A DNA stretch of 64,000 nt, taken from positions 1-64,000 of the forward strand of contig NZ_AKIY01000247.1 of NCBI RefSeq assembly GCF_000282615.1. Direction: 5' to 3'. The notes under the pieces are model-generated. The model was not told the DNA's origin. It ran no database searches and was given only the letters and a program-made list of their open reading frames with translations. The position numbers and the translations under genes are program-made. This stretch comes from Bradyrhizobium sp. YR681 (lineage in GTDB: Bacteria > Pseudomonadota > Alphaproteobacteria > Rhizobiales > Xanthobacteraceae). Below, in pieces: positions 8,209 to 18,475 of the stretch (positions are counted from its first letter, which is position 1; each line of letters begins with the position of its first letter).

Positions 8209-8324
8209 CTCTCCCGCTTGCGGGAGAGGTCGCGCCGAAGGCGCGGGTGAGGGCTCTCTCCACGCTGGGATTCCCACCGCGGAGACACCCTCTCCCCAAC
8301 CCTCCCCCGCAAGCGGGGGGGGGA
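8209..8324. repeat. Palindromic intergenic repeat family D (CTCTCCC type)
   Basis: Contains the hairpin CCTCTCCCGCTTGCGGGAGAG and, about 75 bases on, a related CCCTCCCCCGCAAGCGGGGG. It lies between convergent genes. The same family appears at 11922 and 13216-13515. Confidence 0.8.
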
Positions 8325-8347
8325 GCGCAGCACCGTTGCGGCTGTCA

Positions 8348-9499
8348 TCATCCCCCCGCCAGGATCGCCTTGCCCACATCCTCGTAATGCGTGTCGCGCG
8401 CCTGGATCTGCTGCGCGATTGCGTGCATGTCGCGAAATCGCCGCTCGAACGGGTTGCTGCGGAACACCGCGGTCGCGCCGGCCATGTGATAGGCGGTGTC
8501 GACCACCTTGGCCGATTGATGGATGGTCCAGGTCGCGGCGAGCCTGACGGCGCTGCGATGCGCCGCGCTGAATTCACCGGTCGCGGACAGCTCCCGCCAC
8601 ATCGCATGCGCCGTCGCATAGAGATAGGCGCGCGCGGCGCGCAAATCTCCCTCGGTGCGGCCGATCAGGCCCTGGACCGCCTGGTTGTCGCGCATGGTGC
8701 CGGCCGCCAGCGACTGATGTTTTCCGCGCGCCAGCGCAATGGCCGCATCCAGCGTAGCGCGCGCGACGCCGAGCGAGACCGCGGCAAAGCCGAGGCTGTA
8801 GGTCGAGCCGGTGCCGATCCTGTAGAGCGGCCCCGTCTCGCGCAATGCAGACGGCACGTCACGAAACGCCGTGAAACGCTCGGGGACGAAGAGGTCGGCA
8901 ACCTCATACGAATCCGTGCCGGTGCCGGCGAGCCCGATCGCCTGCCACACGTCGTGCAGCACGGCGCTTGCGGCCGGAAACAGGAGGGTGCGTACCTCCG
9001 CCGCGCCATCTGCATTTCTGCGCGGCACACCGTCCGCGCCGACGATACGAACATGCGCGCCCAGCCAGCTCGCCTGCCGCGAGCCCGAGGCAAAATCCCA
9101 GCGCGCCGTGACGCGGTAACCGCCGTCCACCGCCCGCGCCTCATGCGCGATCGCACCCCAGGCGAGGATGCCTTGCGCCGTGTTGAAGATCTCGTGCGCG
9201 GTATCGTGGTCGAGCCAGGCCGCGATCATCGCGCAGACGCTGCATTGGCCAAGGCACCAGGCGGTGGAAGCATCCGCCTTCGCGATCTCCTCCAGCATCT
9301 GCATGAAATGTTCCGGCGCAGCTTCAGTACCGCCGAGGCTTTGCGGCAGCAGCGCGCGATAAAGCCCGTTCTCGCGCAGCGCGGAAACGACGGCCGGGGT
9401 CAGCCGCCGCGTGCGCTCGATCTCGTCAGCCTCGCCCGCGATCAGCGGCGCGATGGCCCGCGCCCGTTCGACGAGGCCAACCCCGGGAACTGCGTTCAT
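8348..9499 (-). CDS. Acyl-CoA dehydrogenase-fold flavoprotein, possible flavin-dependent monooxygenase
   Basis: A 383-residue member of the acyl-CoA dehydrogenase superfamily. The helical N-terminal domain (ENGLYRALLPQSLGG), the central beta domain (RWDFASGSRQASW) and the C-terminal helical domain are all recognisable. The tail NPFERRFRDMHAIAQQIQAR resembles the DszC/HsaA/HpaB-C2 branch, which hydroxylates with reduced flavin, rather than true acyl-CoA dehydrogenases, and I see no clear catalytic glutamate motif. The substrate is unknown and no flavin reductase gene lies nearby. The start at 9499 is supported by GAGGAAA at a proper distance; an ATG at 9517 is less likely. Single gene, with a repeat between it and the GGDEF-EAL gene. 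Confidence 0.8.
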   Translation of the reverse strand: MNAVPGVGLVERARAIAPLIAGEADEIERTRRLTPAVVSALRENGLYRALLPQSLGGTEAAPEHFMQMLEEIAKADASTAWCLGQCSVCAMIAAWLDHDTAHEIFNTAQGILAWGAIAHEARAVDGGYRVTARWDFASGSRQASWLGAHVRIVGADGVPRRNADGAAEVRTLLFPAASAVLHDVWQAIGLAGTGTDSYEVADLFVPERFTAFRDVPSALRETGPLYRIGTGSTYSLGFAAVSLGVARATLDAAIALARGKHQSLAAGTMRDNQAVQGLIGRTEGDLRAARAYLYATAHAMWRELSATGEFSAAHRSAVRLAATWTIHQSAKVVDTAYHMAGATAVFRSNPFERRFRDMHAIAQQIQARDTHYEDVGKAILAGG

Positions 9500-9627
9500 G
9501 CGCGTTTCCTCGCCCATTCTTGGTGTGAGCGGTGAGAGGCGCGATGGTGGTCTATTTGGTGAGGAGGATCAAGATCACATCCCGGTGCCTGCCCTGCGGG
9601 CCACGATCTTAAATCTCTCGATCTCCC

Positions 9628-9713
9628 GTAGCCCGGATGGAGCGAAGCGAAATCCGGGGCCGCTGGAACCGGCGGCGACCAACCCGGATTGCGCTTCGCT
9701 TCATTCGGGCTGC
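9628..9713. repeat. Palindromic intergenic repeat family B
   Basis: GTAGCCCGGATGGAGCGAAG on the left and an inverse arm ending TTCGGGCTGC on the right, same family as 1369-1455. It sits directly at the 3' end of the acetyltransferase gene. Confidence 0.83.
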
Positions 9714-9716
9714 GGA

Positions 9717-10166
9717 CTATAGCAGCCGCTCCATGATGATCGTGCGTTCGTCACCGTGATAGCTGTCGCGCACGGCATTGAACCCGAGCCTTGCGTAGAA
9801 AGTCTCGGCGGTCACCGACGACGGGACCGTCAACGCGGCCATGCTCCGCTCGCGCGCCGTGCGCTCGATCTCGGCCATCAGCAGCCTGCCGATTCCCTTT
9901 CCCTGAACATCGGGAGCCACGAAGACCGTGCGGACCACGCTTCCGTCAAGGCTCGCCGTTCCCACGACGCGGCTTCCGAACGTGGCGACGAAGACGGTGC
10001 GTTTCCCGATCAGCGCCCGCACGGCGTCCGGGCTGAAGCTGCGCTCGACCCTCGCGATGATCCCGTCCGTATAGTCCTTCGCATTGGTCTCACGCAGCGC
10101 GCGCAGGATGACTAAGCTGATGTCGCCTGCGTCATCTTCGAGCGCGGGCCGGATCGTGTAGTCCAT
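9717..10166 (-). CDS. GNAT family N-acetyltransferase
   Basis: A 149-residue single-domain acetyltransferase that would use acetyl-CoA on an unidentified amine. The acetyl-CoA-binding motif A is clear: VFVAPDVQGKGIGRLLMAEI, with the Q/R-x-x-G-x-G/A core as QGKGIG. Motif B lies in ETFYARLGFNAV. The C-terminal HGDERTIIMERLL completes the fold. No partner domain is attached. It is divergent from the amidase gene with a 67-bp gap. The substrate cannot be deduced. Confidence 0.88.
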   Translation of the reverse strand: MDYTIRPALEDDAGDISLVILRALRETNAKDYTDGIIARVERSFSPDAVRALIGKRTVFVATFGSRVVGTASLDGSVVRTVFVAPDVQGKGIGRLLMAEIERTARERSMAALTVPSSVTAETFYARLGFNAVRDSYHGDERTIIMERLL

Positions 10167-10233
10167 GGACCGCTCCGCTGTTTAATGTTACCGCTTGTAG
10201 CATGTTCGCAGGACCCCGTCCAAGAGGCACCCC

Positions 10234-11871
10234 ATGACGAAGCCGGTCCGCCGCAACGCGCGCCCCGCCACGACCGCCACCCGCGCCGGGGCGAGCGTGC
10301 CAGAGCTCGCGGATGCGTCCATGAGCGATGTCATCGATGCCCTGGCCCATGGGCAGGTCACCGCCACGGCGCTCACCAGAGCCTATCTCGCGCGCGTCGA
10401 GGCCTATGACCGCAATGGGCACATGCTCAACGCTGTGCGCGCGCTCAATCCCGATGCACTGGAGATCGCGGGCAAGCTCGACGGCACCAGGCCATCGGCC
10501 AGGCGGCCGCTGGCCGGCGTGCCGATCCTGCTGAAGGACAACATCGCCACCGGCGACAAGCAGCCGACCACGGCGGGCTCGCTGGCGCTGGAGGGCGCGC
10601 GCGCCAAAGGCGACGCCACCATCGTCAAGCTGCTGCGCAAGGCCGGCGCGGTGATCCTCGGCAAGGCGAACCTGACGGAGTTTGCCAACATCCTCGCGAT
10701 CGAGATGCCCTCGGGCTATTCGTCGCTGGGCGGGCAGGTAAAAAACCCCTATGCACCGACGTTGATGGACGAGCACGGCAGTCCGGTCGTCACTCCCGGC
10801 GGGTCGAGTTCGGGTTCGGCTGTCGCCGTGGCATCAGGTCTCTGCGCGGCCGCGATCGGCACCGAGACCTCGGGCTCGCTGCTGTTTCCTGCCAGTCAGA
10901 ATGGCCTCGTCACCGTCAAGCCGACGGTCGGGCTGATCAGCCGGGCCGGCATTTTGCCGATCGCGCACAGCCAGGACACCGCGGGACCGATGACGCGCAC
11001 CGTGCGCGACGCGGCACTGCTCCTCAACGTGCTGGCCGCCAGTGACCCGCGCGATCCCGCCACGGAGCGGCAGAAGCGCCCTGCCGATTACACCGCTGGC
11101 CTCACGCGCGATGCGATGAAGGGCGCGCGCATCGGCGTGCCGAGCGATCCCGCCGATCCCCTCAACGATCCCTATTACGGCAAGCTGCCGCCGGCATCGG
11201 CGAAGGTGATGGCGGATGCGATCAAGGTGCTGGAGGACCTCGGCGCCGTCATCGTGCGCGCGGCTATGCCGGCGGCCGGTTGGATCGGCGGGCCGGGCAC
11301 TGGCATGCCCGTGCTCAACCGCAATCCGCTGAGCCCCAACAAGGGCAATCCGGCGGGGGCGCCGATCGTCTTCCTCTACGAGCTGAAATACGGTCTCAAT
11401 CTCTATCTGAAGGACTGGGCGACCGGCACCGGCATCAAGACCTTCGCCGACATCGTCGCCTTCAACGAGGCCAACGCGGAGAAGGCGCTGCGTTACGGTC
11501 AGGACCTGTTCCTCGCCGCCAACGCGACCCGGGGCGACCTTAGCGAGCGCGAATACAAATCGGCGCGCGCCATGGACCTGCTCGCCGCCAGGACACGCGG
11601 GATGGACGCCTACATGAACGGGCACAGCCTGGATGCGGTGCTGTTTCCGGGCAGCGGAGGCTGTGTGATGCCGGCGAAGGCGGGCTATCCCAGCGTCTCG
11701 GTGCCCGGCGGCTTCGTGTCCGGTGTTCGCGACAAGGAGACGCCCGATCATCCGTTCGGCGTCACCTTCGCTGGGGCCGCCTGGAGCGAGCACAAGCTGC
11801 TGCGCCTGGCCTACGCCTACGAGCAGGCGTCGAACATGCGCAAGCCGCCGCCCGGTTTGGCGGCGCTCTAA
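10234..11871 (+). CDS. Amidase signature family hydrolase
   Basis: A 545-residue amidase-signature enzyme, cleaving a carboxamide by a Ser-cisSer-Lys triad. The lysine is in VPILLKDNIATG, the cis-serine in TPGGSSSGSAVAVASG and the nucleophile serine in GTETSGSLLFPAS. Length and order match stand-alone amidases, not the GatA subunit, because no GatB or GatC is adjacent and the C-terminal half (MDAYMNGHSLDAVLFPGSGG) follows the longer family type. The start is supported by GAGG before the ATG. There is no signal peptide, so it is probably cytoplasmic. The substrate is unknown; plausible choices are aromatic or aliphatic amides. Confidence 0.9.
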   Translation: MTKPVRRNARPATTATRAGASVPELADASMSDVIDALAHGQVTATALTRAYLARVEAYDRNGHMLNAVRALNPDALEIAGKLDGTRPSARRPLAGVPILLKDNIATGDKQPTTAGSLALEGARAKGDATIVKLLRKAGAVILGKANLTEFANILAIEMPSGYSSLGGQVKNPYAPTLMDEHGSPVVTPGGSSSGSAVAVASGLCAAAIGTETSGSLLFPASQNGLVTVKPTVGLISRAGILPIAHSQDTAGPMTRTVRDAALLLNVLAASDPRDPATERQKRPADYTAGLTRDAMKGARIGVPSDPADPLNDPYYGKLPPASAKVMADAIKVLEDLGAVIVRAAMPAAGWIGGPGTGMPVLNRNPLSPNKGNPAGAPIVFLYELKYGLNLYLKDWATGTGIKTFADIVAFNEANAEKALRYGQDLFLAANATRGDLSEREYKSARAMDLLAARTRGMDAYMNGHSLDAVLFPGSGGCVMPAKAGYPSVSVPGGFVSGVRDKETPDHPFGVTFAGAAWSEHKLLRLAYAYEQASNMRKPPPGLAAL

Positions 11872-11921
11872 AGCGCGATGGAATTTGATTGGGTCGAAAC
11901 GCGTGCCTGGAATTCGAATCA

Positions 11922-11940
11922 CCTCTCCCGTAGGGAGAGG
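11922..11940. repeat. Short family D hairpin
   Basis: CCTCTCCCGTAGGGAGAGG is a near-perfect dyad between the amidase gene and the next convergent gene. It may serve as a transcript-end structure. Confidence 0.65.
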
Positions 11941-11984
11941 TGAACCGCAGCTCGACCGAGCCTGGTCCCATCACACCGGAGAAT

Positions 11985-12254
11985 TCATCCGTTCGGCACC
12001 CACCACCCGAAGATCGCAACGACGAGGCACGCCGCCAGGCACACGGCCTGATGGCCCATTTCCATCCAGTACTGCACCGGTGCGGTGTCCCTCTGGAAAA
12101 CCTGCCGCGACCAGTCCAGCAGCCAGATCACGAGATCGGGACTGAACGCCCTGATTTCCCGCCTGGAATAGCCATCCCGCAGCATGCGGATGCAATCGAC
12201 GCAGAGATAGACCGCGACGATTCGAGCGACGATCTCACTGAGGAAAAATTGCAT
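11985..12254 (-). CDS. Small hypothetical membrane protein
   Basis: An 89-residue protein with two hydrophobic stretches: residues about 4-18 (FLSEIVARIVAVYLC) and the C-terminal AVCLAACLVVAIFGWW. The middle is amphipathic and includes LLDWSRQVF and a conserved-looking APVQYWMEMG. No enzyme motif is visible. An ATG at 12284 would add ten residues; I prefer 12254 because the hydrophobic segment starts there. It is convergent with the amidase gene. The frame on the opposite strand is rich in arginine and proline and less protein-like, which is the reason for calling this strand. Confidence 0.6.
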   Translation of the reverse strand: MQFFLSEIVARIVAVYLCVDCIRMLRDGYSRREIRAFSPDLVIWLLDWSRQVFQRDTAPVQYWMEMGHQAVCLAACLVVAIFGWWVPNG

Positions 12255-12454
12255 CCGCAGACCCGTTTCGTCCGTATCGCGCATCCAAGGGCGGGATACG
12301 GCGGTAATTGCATTGGCGCGACCTGGTTTGGTGTCGCCGGGTTTATGGCGGGTTCAATCCGGGCGGCGCTGCTCTTCGAGCCATTCCGCATCGCGGTGGC
12401 GAGTCTCAATCTCTTCGTCTACGATCCCGCCGTGCCATTTGCGGAGACGAAGGA

Positions 12455-13144
12455 ATGCAGACGATCGGCCTGATTGGAGGCATGAGCTGGGAGAGCACCG
12501 CGCTTTATTACAAGCTCATCAACGAGCGCGTCCGCGATCGCATGGGCAAGCTGCATTCGGCCCCGCTGCTGATGTACTCCTACGACTTTCAGGCGATCAA
12601 GGAGATGCAATATGCCGGCCGCTGGGACGAGGCTGCGGCGAGCCTTGCGGACGTCGCGCGGCGTCTTGAAAATGCCGGCGCGCGTGCGATCGTGCTGTGC
12701 ACCAACACGATGCACAAGCTGGCGCCCGAGATCGCGGCGAATGTCACGATTCCCTTCATTCACATCGGCGATGCGACCGCAGAGCGCATTCGCTCCAAAG
12801 GTTACCGGCGGGTCGGGCTGCTCGGCACCAAATTCACGATGGAGGAGGATTTCTACATCGACCGGCTCCGCGCGCACGACCTCGACGTCCTCGTCCCTCC
12901 CGCAGACGCGCGGGCCGACGTGAACCGCATCATCTACGACGAGCTCTGCCTCGGCAACGTCACCGCGCTCTCGCGCCGCCGCTATCAGGACGTGATGGCC
13001 GCGCTCGTCGCCGCCGGCGCCGAGTGCATCATCCTCGGCTGCACCGAGATCACGATGCTGGTCGGTGCGGGCGATACGTCGGTCGAGACGTTCGACACGA
13101 CGGCGATTCACGCCGAGACGGCGGCCGATTTCGCGATCGGGTGA
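12455..13144 (+). CDS. Aspartate/glutamate racemase family protein
   Basis: A 229-residue cofactor-independent racemase, interconverting D and L forms of an acidic amino acid by two cysteines. The first catalytic cysteine is in IVLCTNTMHKL and the second in CIILGCTEITMLV; the N-terminal MQTIGLIGGMSWESTALYY is the typical opening of the YgeA/aspartate racemase branch. Length is normal. GGAG eight bases ahead of the ATG at 12455 supports the start. It stands alone, so a role in peptidoglycan precursor supply or D-amino-acid metabolism cannot be separated. Confidence 0.9.
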   Translation: MQTIGLIGGMSWESTALYYKLINERVRDRMGKLHSAPLLMYSYDFQAIKEMQYAGRWDEAAASLADVARRLENAGARAIVLCTNTMHKLAPEIAANVTIPFIHIGDATAERIRSKGYRRVGLLGTKFTMEEDFYIDRLRAHDLDVLVPPADARADVNRIIYDELCLGNVTALSRRRYQDVMAALVAAGAECIILGCTEITMLVGAGDTSVETFDTTAIHAETAADFAIG

Positions 13145-13215
13145 TGGTGGTCTGACTGGACATGAGAGCGTGATGGGGGCGAGACGAGTTGAGCCAGTAG
13201 CTGACGCTCCTTCCG

Positions 13216-13515
13216 TTCCCTCCCCCCTTGTGGGGGAGGGGCAATCGCATGTGGCGCGCTCAGTTTGGCTGCATCGGCAGTGAGCTCCCTCCCCCGCGTG
13301 CGGGGGAGGGTTGGGGTGAGGGCTGTCTCCGCAATGGGGGCGTCGAGAATTGCGGAGGGAATCCCCAAGGGGTGAGAGCCCTCACCCGCCGCGCGCGGGA
13401 CGATGCCTCGCATCGCCCGGGGCGCGTCGGCCTCTCCCGCAAGCGGGAGAGGCGGAGCAAGCCCGCGATCCCCGTTAAATCCCTATGCGATAGCCCTGCC
13501 CGCAAGGGGGAGGGA
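13216..13515. repeat. Compound cluster of family D palindromic repeats
   Basis: Within 300 bases there are several arms: CCCTCCCCCCTTGTGGGGGA, CCCTCCCCCGCGTGCGGGGG, CTCTCCCGCAAGCGGGAGAG and a final GCCCGCAAGGGGGAGGG. Arms of neighbouring hairpins can also pair with each other, giving a nested structure. It fills most of the gap between two convergent genes (13145-13545) and holds no gene. Confidence 0.8.
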
Positions 13516-13545
13516 ACGCACCTTCGTCGAGGCGTCAGGCGAGGT

Positions 13546-13854
13546 TCATGTCATCAGGCTTTGGACGTCCTGCATCGGGAGCAGCTCAAGCGTCGCAGCC
13601 GACTTCTCCAGCAACCGCGCCTGTGCCGTCCGCCGCGGATCGTTCCGGTAATTTTGAAAGTCCGCTTCGGACGCAAAGCTGACGATGTGCATCTCGACGG
13701 TGCCATCCGGATTGCGAAGACGCCGCTCCAGACATCCGTTGAACTCTGGCAGCAGCGGCAGGACGGCGTCTTCGTAGGCGCGAAAATCCGCGACACCTTC
13801 TGGAGGTATTCGGGCGATGAGCGCAAACGTGACGGGGTTGGTTCGATGGGACAT
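13546..13854 (-). CDS. Small alpha/beta-barrel dimer-type protein (antibiotic-monooxygenase-like fold)
   Basis: A 102-residue protein beginning MSHRTNPVTFALIARIPPEG. The pattern of FALIAR, FRAYEDAVLPLLPEF, GCLERRLRN, EMHIVSFASEADFQNY is that of ferredoxin-like dimeric alpha/beta-barrel domains such as the antibiotic biosynthesis monooxygenase or DUF1330 groups. Such proteins are small oxygenases or stress proteins, but no catalytic residue can be named. The start at 13854 avoids an extension (MPRARIAV) that is less conserved-looking. It is convergent with the racemase gene across the repeat cluster. Confidence 0.68.
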   Translation of the reverse strand: MSHRTNPVTFALIARIPPEGVADFRAYEDAVLPLLPEFNGCLERRLRNPDGTVEMHIVSFASEADFQNYRNDPRRTAQARLLEKSAATLELLPMQDVQSLMT

Positions 13855-14024
13855 CACCGCAATTCTAGCTCGTGGCACCCATTAAGTCGCGGCAGTATTT
13901 TCGGGCCAGGGTAGTCGCATGGCTTGGTTGCTGCGCCGTTGACCCCGCCCGCATTGAACCTGTCCGGCCTCCGGGAGCACCAAAGGCGCGTACGTCCTGA
14001 GCCGCCCCCACGAAGGAACGCGCG

Positions 14025-14987
14025 ATGAAGGCCCTGAAAGCATCGATCCGTGTTGCGGTCGCCGCGCTCGCGCTCAGCCTGTCGCTCGGCACGCCATCCC
14101 GTGCGGAACAGGATGAAGCGGGCACCCTCGCGCAGCAGATGAAAGAACTTTACCGCGCCGGTAAATACATCGAAGCATTGCCATTGGCCCAGAAGTCGCT
14201 GGCCCTTCGCGAGAAGGAGTTCGGCTCTGACGACGCCAACGTCGCGATGCCGCTGAATGATCTCGGCACGATCCACTACAATCTGGGCCAGTTCGCCGTT
14301 GCCGAGCCGCTGTACAAGCGCGCACTGGCCATCCGGGAGAAGACGCTCGGTCCGGATCACCCGGAAGTCGCAATGGTGCTGAACAATCTGGGCGATCTCT
14401 ACCGCGCCGAGGAGCGTTACGCGGAAGCCGAACCGCTGCTCAAGCGGTCGATCGCCGTCAGCGAGAAAACGCTCGGTCCCGATGATCCCTCGATCGTGCT
14501 GGCGTTGTGCAACCTCGGCGCCGTCTACAGCAATCAGGGGCGGTACGAGCAGGCCGAGCCGCTGTTCAAGAGGGGGCTCGCCGTTCTCGAAAAAGCGCAC
14601 GGCCCCGACGATCCCGAAGCCACGGTGCTGATGAGCAACCTCGCCGATGCCTACATCCATCGGCATCGCTACGCCGATGCCGAGCGGCTGCTCAAGCGGT
14701 CGATGGCGGTGACCGAGAAGGCGTTCGGGCCCGATCATCCCGACGTCGCGCAGGCGCTGAACAATCTGGCCGCGCTCTACGCGCGTCAGGGCCGGAACGC
14801 CGAGGCCGAGCGGCTGTTCAAGCGATCGGTGGCCACCATGGAAAAGACGCTCGGTCCGAACCATCCGGATCTGGCCGATGTCCTGGAGAACCTTGCCGAT
14901 CTCTACAAGGAGGAAGGTCGCCTGGCCGATGCCCAGCAGGTGCTCAAGCGGGCGGCGGCCATTCGCGGGAAGACACGGGCGAGCTGA
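14025..14987 (+). CDS. Secreted tetratricopeptide-repeat protein
   Basis: A 320-residue protein made of an N-terminal signal peptide (VAVAALALSLSLGTPSRA) and about six kinesin-light-chain-type TPR units of 42 residues. Each unit carries the pattern (A)EPL(L/Y/F)KR(S/A/G)(I/L)A(V/I), EK.LGPD(D/H)P and LNNL(A/G).LY. TPRs form a superhelix that binds other proteins, so this is probably a periplasmic scaffold. It closely resembles the TPR part of the CHAT protein at 25368-27959 and may share its ancestry. AAGGA precedes the ATG at a good distance. It is followed 70 bases later by another secreted protein on the same strand, perhaps co-transcribed. No enzyme domain is present. Confidence 0.88.
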   Translation: MKALKASIRVAVAALALSLSLGTPSRAEQDEAGTLAQQMKELYRAGKYIEALPLAQKSLALREKEFGSDDANVAMPLNDLGTIHYNLGQFAVAEPLYKRALAIREKTLGPDHPEVAMVLNNLGDLYRAEERYAEAEPLLKRSIAVSEKTLGPDDPSIVLALCNLGAVYSNQGRYEQAEPLFKRGLAVLEKAHGPDDPEATVLMSNLADAYIHRHRYADAERLLKRSMAVTEKAFGPDHPDVAQALNNLAALYARQGRNAEAERLFKRSVATMEKTLGPNHPDLADVLENLADLYKEEGRLADAQQVLKRAAAIRGKTRAS

Positions 14988-15057
14988 AGATGCCGGCCAA
15001 GTCGTCCGACACGCTTGCTGCTGTCAGGGTTGTCGCGGATCAAATCGGGGGCTTGTC

Positions 15058-15588
15058 ATGAGGCCGCCCGCGAGGCTGCTCGGACTCGTTGTCGCCCTGT
15101 CGTGTCTCGGATTGTCGGTGGCGTCGGCGGCCGGCGCTCCATCGAAAGATATCTGGAAGGGCGCCTGGCGATTCGAGGTCGACCGCCAGGATCGGCCATG
15201 GCTCGGCTTCTACGACACCAGCGGCAAGACCGTCTTTCGCATCGGCTGCGGGACGCATTTCGAGCTGGATGCGGTCTATCCGGGGCAAGCGCCGCCGCAA
15301 GACCACACCGCGGCCGCGATCACGATTGCCGACGGCAAGACGCAGATGGATTTCGCCGGCTTCACCCACGCCGCTCCCGGCTCCTTCCCGCCTGATACCT
15401 CGATGTTCAACCAGCCGGATCTCGGCGATCCCGAGCTCGCCGAAGACAAATGGCGCGCGCTGCAAAGCCGCGTCCTAGACCTGCTGGACTCCCGGCAGCC
15501 CCTGACGATCGCGGCCGAAGGCAAAAGCTACCTGCTGCCGCCGGTTAGGGCACCGCACTGGCGGGCGCGCTTCCGGAAAATCTGCTGA
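15058..15588 (+). CDS. Hypothetical secreted protein
   Basis: A 176-residue protein with a signal peptide (LLGLVVALSCLGLSVASAAG). The mature part opens APSKDIWKGAWRFEVDRQD and contains DTSGKTVFRIGCGTHFEL, suggestive of a beta-rich domain. I recognise no family motif. The start at 15058 was chosen at the signal peptide; the frame remains open upstream but reads as arginine-rich non-coding sequence overlapping the TPR gene. Its position 70 bases after the TPR gene suggests a shared transcript and perhaps a joint periplasmic role. Confidence 0.7.
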   Translation: MRPPARLLGLVVALSCLGLSVASAAGAPSKDIWKGAWRFEVDRQDRPWLGFYDTSGKTVFRIGCGTHFELDAVYPGQAPPQDHTAAAITIADGKTQMDFAGFTHAAPGSFPPDTSMFNQPDLGDPELAEDKWRALQSRVLDLLDSRQPLTIAAEGKSYLLPPVRAPHWRARFRKIC

Positions 15589-15926
15589 TGCGATGACAGC
15601 GCTTCGAGTTCGTGAGCAGTTCGTAGGACCGGTCGAGCGAAGCGAGACCCATCAAGCTTCATCCTCACAATTGGATCGAGCTAACAAGAATACCCGATAT
15701 GCCGGCGCCCCGAGGGCGATGGGGTTTCCCAAGAGCGTGGTCGCTAGTGGGTGACCAACAGACATCTTGACGGCACTTTTTTGTGCTTTCAGCGCTTTGA
15801 CGGCTCGACCTTGTCGGCACGGACTGGTCTCGATCGTCCTTGGATGGACACATCCCGGACGTGCCGTGGATGGACCCTACCCACCTAAGCGATGCCGCCG
15901 TCAAAATCGTAACTGGAGCAATGCCC
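15589..15926. other. 338-bp intergenic region
   Basis: Includes a possible decayed repeat (GTAGGACCGGTCGAGCGAAG at 15624-15643) and no convincing gene. Open frames in it (for example minus 15665-15949) have no conserved features. The promoter of the following START-like gene presumably lies here. Confidence 0.5.
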
Positions 15927-16343
15927 ATGAGGATCACTGTCGAAGCCACCGTCGCAGCCCCGATCGACCAGGTCTGGCGCGCCTACACGACGCCCGCGGA
16001 CATCGTGAAGTGGAATGCCGCGTCCGACGACTGGCATACGACCAAGGCTACGGCCGACCTGCGAGAAGGCGGCGTCTTCTCGTCTCGCATGGAAGCCAAG
16101 GACGGCAGCATAGGCTTTGACTTCGCCGGCACCTACACGACCATCGTCGAGCACAAGCTGATCGAATATGCGTTCGGCGATCGAAAGGCCGAGATCGAGT
16201 TCGTGCCCGGCCCCAAGGGCGTTGTCGTCCGCATCGTCTTCGATAGCGAACCCACGCACTCGGTCGAGCAGCAGCAAGGCGGCTGGCAGGCAATCCTCGA
16301 CAACTTCGCACGATACGTGGAGGCGAAGCAGAGTAAGTTGTGA
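15927..16343 (+). CDS. SRPBCC (START/AHSA1-like) domain protein
   Basis: A 138-residue protein of the Bet v1-like helix-grip fold, which forms a pocket for a hydrophobic ligand. The opening RITVEATVAAPIDQVWRAYT and later DLREGGVFSSRMEAKDGS and GGWQAILDNFARYVE are the usual blocks of AHSA1-type domains. The function may be a stress or toxin-resistance binding protein; no ligand can be named. GGAG eight bases ahead favours the ATG at 15927 over that at 15921. Alone on its transcript as far as can be seen. Confidence 0.88.
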   Translation: MRITVEATVAAPIDQVWRAYTTPADIVKWNAASDDWHTTKATADLREGGVFSSRMEAKDGSIGFDFAGTYTTIVEHKLIEYAFGDRKAEIEFVPGPKGVVVRIVFDSEPTHSVEQQQGGWQAILDNFARYVEAKQSKL

Positions 16344-16414
16344 TTGATCAACGGTCGGAGTAGGTGACGGATGCCTGCATCACACACGCTGCGATGATGC
16401 CACCATACCCCTGT

Positions 16415-16501
16415 TTTGCCCGACGGGTCAAATGGATTTCGTAAAATCCAAAAAGCGCAATGCCGCCAATGGGGCGGCTACTGTGCATGGGGTTGTTTTC
16501 G
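16415..16501. repeat. Intergenic repeat region with a 24-bp motif shared with 43891-43914
   Basis: Contains the near-dyad TTTGCCCGACGGGTCAAA (16415-16432) and, at 16478-16501, a 24-base segment ending CATGGGGTTGTTTTCG that recurs without a mismatch at 43891-43914. It lies between convergent genes and holds no gene of its own. Confidence 0.75.
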
Positions 16502-16549
16502 CAGTTCTTGCTTGCCGGTCATGGCGATCGGCTCGTGCCGGGCGTCGCC

Positions 16550-18361
<1,812 letters not shown>

Positions 18362-18475
18362 GGGCGCGGGATACCACTCACATCCCCGTGCGGCAACCAT
18401 ATTGCTGTATTTTCAGGGCCTTTCTTCACGCCAAGCTGATTCCACGACGGGCCAAAACGCGCTACGCAACGGCCC

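Noticed and set aside
13216..13515. A possible CRISPR array
   Set aside because: Repeats are palindromic and irregularly spaced, no constant-length spacers are present, and no cas genes are in the window.
16337..16350. TTGTGATTGATCAA as a further FixK/FNR site
   Set aside because: The fourth base T breaks the required A/C and it overlaps the 3' end of a gene rather than a promoter.
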